Shown here piece after piece: positions 6,521 to 9,634 of a stretch of 9,634 nt of DNA. The stretch comes from Gemmatimonadota bacterium. GTDB lineage: Bacteria > Gemmatimonadota > Gemmatimonadetes > Gemmatimonadales > Gemmatimonadaceae. How positions within the stretch are numbered: position 1 is the first letter of the stretch; the number at the start of each line of letters is the position of its first letter. The notes under the pieces were generated by a model. The model did no database searches. It had not been told where the DNA came from and saw only the letters and a program-made list of their open reading frames with translations. The DNA lies in NCBI GenBank assembly GCA_023249395.1, contig JAHFCS010000051.1, positions 1 to 9,634 on the forward strand, written 5' to 3'. Both the position numbers and the translations under genes were made by a program.

Positions 6521-6563
6521 CGAAAGCTGCGGCCCACTCGCCGCCATCTCTCTTTTGGATCGT

Positions 6564-7142
6564 ATGAATCTTCGAAAATCAATCGCCGGCGTTGCCGCCG
6601 CGCTCGTGCTCCTTGCCGGTTGCGATAGTACCAATCCCTTCGCTGCCACGCTTCCGACCATAGCGGACTCGTTCACGATCTTTGCGCTCACCGGTACGCC
6701 GCCCGCATATCCGAGCGGTCTCAACACAGTCGGGCGTGTGGCAACGCGCGTGGACGGTAATGCCAACTTCGACATAGCGTTCGACATCAACTCCGAAGGC
6801 AAGGCCGTCGTCTATCCGGTGAAGCTGATCGTCAGCTCGATCGGCGGCGACCGTCCAGTCGGGTTGAGAAAAGTCGCCGTCGCCTTCGACTCGCTGGATT
6901 CTGCTCCGACCGGCACCTACCCGACCGACAGTGCGGTCGTGGCCGGGCCGGGAGAAGTGTTGGTCGTCGAAGCCAATCGCGGCACGACAGGCGACCTGTG
7001 CGCGTTCAACATCTCGCCGAACATCTACACGAAAGTCGTGATCGACACGATCGATCCGGCAACGCGCACCATCGCCATTCGCACAGTGTTGGACCCCAAC
7101 TGCGGGTTCAGGTCTTTCCTCGACGGCATTCCCGGAAAGTAG
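6564..7142 (+). CDS. Predicted lipoprotein of unknown function
   Basis: I do not recognise the family. The 192-residue product begins with a classic lipoprotein signal: MNLRK, a hydrophobic stretch and the lipobox LLAGC with Cys20 as the lipidation site. Export and anchoring to a membrane are therefore likely. The mature part is beta-rich with many Thr, Asp and Val residues and contains two further cysteines, Cys146 (DLCAFN) and Cys180 (PNCGF), which could form a disulfide. No catalytic motif is visible. A TTG at 6555 would add three residues, but ATG at 6564 gives a more typical signal peptide. Upstream is a good promoter candidate. The stop is only two bases before serS, so the two genes are almost certainly cotranscribed. 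This type of small lipoprotein is often lineage-restricted. Confidence 0.82.
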   Translation: MNLRKSIAGVAAALVLLAGCDSTNPFAATLPTIADSFTIFALTGTPPAYPSGLNTVGRVATRVDGNANFDIAFDINSEGKAVVYPVKLIVSSIGGDRPVGLRKVAVAFDSLDSAPTGTYPTDSAVVAGPGEVLVVEANRGTTGDLCAFNISPNIYTKVVIDTIDPATRTIAIRTVLDPNCGFRSFLDGIPGK

Positions 7143-7144
7143 CC

Positions 7145-8419
7145 ATGCACGACCTGCGCATGGTTCGGGAGCACGCGGACACGCTCCGCGAAGGCATGCG
7201 CCGACGCGGGAAGCTCGATTCACTCGGCCCGGTGATTGAACGAGCACAAGCGGTTGATGCGGAACGCCGCGGGATCATTCAGGCTGTCGAGGAGCGAAAA
7301 GCTTCGCGCAACAGCATCAGTCAGGAAGTCGGCCGACGCAAGAAAGCCGGTGAAGACACAGATGATCTGCTCTCTCAATCGCGGAATCTCGGGGAAGAGA
7401 TCGCGCGACTGGAGGGCGAGCTGGCGACGCTGCAGGCAGAATTGACCAACGCAATGCTCGAGATTCCGAACGTGACTCTCGCCGATGTTCCCGAGGGCGG
7501 CGAGGAATGCAACTCGGTGCTGCGCGAATGGGGAACGCCCCGCGAGAAGGGGAGTGTCAAGCCGCACTGGGAGATCGGCACCAGGCTCGGCCTGGTCGAT
7601 TTCGAGCGCGGCGCGAAGCTCAGCGGCTCCGGCTTCATTCTCTACCGCGGCCATGGCGCGCGGCTGGTTCGCGCCTTGATGAACATGATGCTCGACCTTC
7701 ACACTCGCGAACACGGCTACGAGGAGCTTTGGGTGCCGGTTGTCGTCAATCGTGCGTCGATGACCGTGACAGGGCAGCTACCAAAGTTCGAGGACGACAT
7801 GTACGCCCTGGGCAACGACGATCTGTTTCTGATTCCTACGGCAGAGGTCCCGGTGACGAATGTGTACCGCGACGAGATAATCGGAGCAGGGGAGCTTCCG
7901 AAGGGATTCGTCGCGTACTCACCCTGTTTCCGCCGCGAGGCGGGAGCGGCCGGCAAGGACACGCGGGGACTGCTTCGCGTCCATGAGTTCGACAAGGTCG
8001 AGCTCGTGCGTTACTCGACGCCCGAGAGCTCGGAGGCGGAGCTGGAGCTGCTCACCGGACATGCAGAAGAAGTTCTGCGGCTGCTCGAGCTTCCGTACCG
8101 CGTCGTTCTGCTTTCTGCGGGCGACACGACCTTCGCCAGCGCCAAGACGTACGACCTCGAGGTATTCGCTCCAGGTGTGGGTGCATGGCTCGAGGTTTCT
8201 TCGTGCAGCCTTTTTACCGACTATCAGGCGCGACGCGGCAACATCCGGTACCGTCCGCCGGAGGGAGGGAAGCCGCGCTTTGTACACACTCTCAACGGAT
8301 CCGGTCTCGCGTTTCCACGAGTGATGGCGGCGCTGCTCGAGCATTTTCAGAATCCCGATGGGACAGTCACGCTTCCCGACGCGCTCAGGCCGTACGTCGG
8401 CGCCGACCGGCTGGGCTGA
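7145..8419 (+). CDS. serS: Seryl-tRNA synthetase
   Basis: Cytoplasmic class II aminoacyl-tRNA synthetase that charges tRNA-Ser (and tRNA-Sec where present) with serine using ATP. Length is 424 residues, normal for bacteria. Residues of about 30-105 form the N-terminal antiparallel coiled coil that grips the long variable arm of tRNA-Ser. TAEVPVTN at 232-239 is the serine/adenylate site. Motif 2 spans CFRREAGAAGKDTRGL from Cys261, followed by VHEFDKVE. Motif 3 spans NGSGLAFPR at 384-392, with the class II arginine at 392. The start is ATG at 7145, preceded by GGAAAG five bases upstream that overlaps the end of the lipoprotein gene. The frame is open 49 codons further upstream but that extension lies in the lipoprotein and is not domain-like. 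The kinase gene starts two bases after the stop. Confidence 0.98.
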   Translation: MHDLRMVREHADTLREGMRRRGKLDSLGPVIERAQAVDAERRGIIQAVEERKASRNSISQEVGRRKKAGEDTDDLLSQSRNLGEEIARLEGELATLQAELTNAMLEIPNVTLADVPEGGEECNSVLREWGTPREKGSVKPHWEIGTRLGLVDFERGAKLSGSGFILYRGHGARLVRALMNMMLDLHTREHGYEELWVPVVVNRASMTVTGQLPKFEDDMYALGNDDLFLIPTAEVPVTNVYRDEIIGAGELPKGFVAYSPCFRREAGAAGKDTRGLLRVHEFDKVELVRYSTPESSEAELELLTGHAEEVLRLLELPYRVVLLSAGDTTFASAKTYDLEVFAPGVGAWLEVSSCSLFTDYQARRGNIRYRPPEGGKPRFVHTLNGSGLAFPRVMAALLEHFQNPDGTVTLPDALRPYVGADRLG

Positions 8420-8421
8420 AC

Positions 8422-9564
8422 GTGCGCCGGCTCGCTCCGGTCACCATCGTATCAGTCTGCGTTTCCGCGCTCCTTATCTGGTATGTCATCTACACTCAGG
8501 GGGTCGTGCGTGAGCTGAAGCGCGAGGCGTCGCGCGTCGGCCTGATGTACGCCCGCGTGTATGACGGACTGAATGATCCGTCCCCAGAAGCCGCCAACGG
8601 CGCTCTCCTCGATCTGTCGAAGCACATCCGCGAATCCGGGGTTCCGCTGATCATCACCGATAGTCGCGGAAATCCCACCGCTGCCGCCAACCTGCCGATG
8701 GACGCTCCGCTCAATTCGGCCGAAGTCAGGGAATATGTCCGCACGCTCGACATGCAGAACCGCGCGATCGTCGAAGGCGAGCTCGGCACGGTTCACTACG
8801 GAAATACGCCTCTGGTGCGCGGGCTCCGCATCATCCCGCTCCTTCAGTCGCTGCTCATCGGGATGTTTCTCCTCGCCGGGGCCTATGCGATCCGTACGCG
8901 CGGGCGGGCAGACCGGGAGCAGATCTGGGCTGGAATGGCCCGCGAGTCGGCGCACCAGCTCGGCACTCCATTGTCGAGCTTGAGCGGTTGGATCGAGCTG
9001 CTGCGTGAGGCCGAAGGCGATCCGATGACGATGAGCGCGCTCACGCACATGGACGCCGACCTCGAGCGGCTGAAGCGCGTTGCCAATCGCTTCGAGCGTA
9101 TTGGGCGTCCTCCGAAGATGGAGAAGGTGGACATTGGCGAGCTCGTCGAGCGTGTTGCGACCTATTTCAGGGCGCGGGTGCCGACGCTCGCCCAGCGTGT
9201 CACGGTGGCTTCGACTGGGAGTGACGAGCCCCTGGTCGTCAGCGGGTACCCGGTGCTTCTCGAGTGGGCGATCGAATCGCTCGCCAAGAATGCCATCGAC
9301 GCGCTCGCCGGCCGCGACGGGCGGGTGGAGATATCCGCGACCCCGCTTCCTGAAGGGCGTGTCCGCGTCCGGGTGTCCGACAGCGGGCCCGGTGTGCCTC
9401 GCGAGCTGGGGAAGCGGATCTTTGAGCCTGGCTTCAGCACGAAGGAACACGGGTGGGGAATCGGGCTTCCGCTCGCCCGTCGCATCATTCGCGACAACCA
9501 CGGTGGCGAGCTTCTGCTCATCCCGTCCGAACGCGGAGCGACGTTCGACATTATCTTGAGCTGA
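8422..9564 (+). CDS. Two-transmembrane sensor histidine kinase
   Basis: A 380-residue membrane kinase. One helix (about residues 4-24) and a second (about 138-157) flank a periplasmic sensor of about 110 residues with no recognised domain. A short linker then leads to the dimerisation box ESAHQLGTPLSSLSGW, with phospho-acceptor His178. The HATPase domain follows: N box LAKNAIDAL (Asn290, Asp293), G1 box DSGPG (Asp320), F box FEPGFSTK and G2 box GWGIGL (344-349). All catalytic boxes are intact. The HQLGTP form of the H box and the Trp in G2 are typical of a subset seen in Bacteroidota-like kinases. The start is GTG at 8422, two bases after the serS stop, with only a weak ribosome site, so translational coupling is likely. 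No receiver gene is adjacent; the stand-alone receiver at 5624-6055 is a possible partner. Confidence 0.93.
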   Translation: MRRLAPVTIVSVCVSALLIWYVIYTQGVVRELKREASRVGLMYARVYDGLNDPSPEAANGALLDLSKHIRESGVPLIITDSRGNPTAAANLPMDAPLNSAEVREYVRTLDMQNRAIVEGELGTVHYGNTPLVRGLRIIPLLQSLLIGMFLLAGAYAIRTRGRADREQIWAGMARESAHQLGTPLSSLSGWIELLREAEGDPMTMSALTHMDADLERLKRVANRFERIGRPPKMEKVDIGELVERVATYFRARVPTLAQRVTVASTGSDEPLVVSGYPVLLEWAIESLAKNAIDALAGRDGRVEISATPLPEGRVRVRVSDSGPGVPRELGKRIFEPGFSTKEHGWGIGLPLARRIIRDNHGGELLLIPSERGATFDIILS

Positions 9565-9634
9565 TGAACAGAATGACCGACACCGCCGCGGCCGATGCTG
9601 TCGCCGGCGATGCCGAGCCTCTCGCGCGGCTCAA
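9564..9634 (+). CDS. N-terminal fragment of an unidentified protein, cut by the window end
   Basis: An ATG at 9564 overlaps the kinase TGA as TGATG, and the frame stays open to the end of the window: 23 codons, reading MNRMTDTAAADAVAGDAEPL and then Ala-Arg-Leu. A second in-frame ATG at 9573 could equally be the start. The Ala/Asp-rich leader has no diagnostic motif. The ending 'EPLARL' would be compatible with the start of a MazG-type pyrophosphohydrolase, but this is only a guess. The overlap suggests it belongs to the same transcript as the kinase. Confidence 0.55.
   Translation, partial: MNRMTDTAAADAVAGDAEPLARL

Noticed and set aside
8185..8421. A longer kinase start inside serS
   Set aside because: The 79 extra residues are Arg/Ala-rich out-of-frame serS sequence. 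GTG at 8422 places the first transmembrane helix at the N-terminus as expected.
8452..9501. A 349-codon open frame on the minus strand opposite the histidine kinase
   Set aside because: It lies fully antisense to a kinase with all catalytic boxes. Its translation is Arg/His/Asp-rich low-complexity text with no domain, as expected from the GC-rich complement of a real gene.
9564..9634. Naming the last partial gene mazG
   Set aside because: Only 23 codons are visible and none is diagnostic, so the symbol was withheld.

Overview
The window is a dense, GC-rich (roughly 60-65% by eye) bacterial chromosomal segment. It has almost no intergenic space, frequent GTG/TTG starts and start/stop overlaps between neighbouring genes. 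The mix of genes (a sortilin-type BNR propeller protein, a Bacteroidetes-style GlmU-like protein, a kinase with an AHQLGTP-type histidine box) is reminiscent of Gemmatimonadota or a related Gram-negative phylum. That placement is an inference from protein flavour, not from a marker-gene comparison.

Layout. (1) Bases 1-1095, plus strand: the C-terminal part of a secreted BNR/sortilin-like beta-propeller 'glycosyl hydrolase', cut by the window edge. (2) 1117-2553, plus strand: a PLP-dependent group II amino-acid decarboxylase with its own Shine-Dalgarno. (3) 2550-6425, minus strand: a five-gene, tightly packed operon read leftward, in the order Roadblock/LC7 protein, stand-alone receiver (response regulator), mannose-1-phosphate guanylyltransferase, GlmU-like sugar nucleotidyltransferase/left-handed beta-helix protein, YycJ/WalJ-type metallo-beta-lactamase-fold hydrolase. 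Junctions are TTGA, ATGA or a few bases. The last stop codon overlaps tail-to-tail with the stop of the decarboxylase. (4) 6426-6563: a 138-bp divergent promoter region with two back-to-back sigma70-like promoters. (5) 6564-9634, plus strand: an unrecognised lipoprotein, serS, a two-transmembrane sensor histidine kinase, and the first 23 codons of another gene. These are again joined by 0-2 base gaps or overlaps.

How it may work together. The leftward operon combines a signalling pair (Roadblock plus receiver, neither with an obvious output domain) with two sugar-nucleotide enzymes expected to feed envelope polysaccharide or glycoprotein synthesis. The kinase in the divergent transcript has no receiver beside it, and the receiver in the leftward transcript has no kinase beside it, so they could be partners; this is untested. 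SerRS is a housekeeping enzyme carried inside the rightward transcript.

I see no mobile elements, CRISPR arrays, tRNA or rRNA genes, or convincing intrinsic terminators. Most of the window is ordinary chromosome. The oddest sequence-level signal is a perfect 13-bp stem, GGGG-loop hairpin embedded exactly in codons 60-69 of the GlmU-like gene. The most interesting gene-level signal is the coupling of Roadblock/receiver signalling to nucleotide-sugar synthesis.
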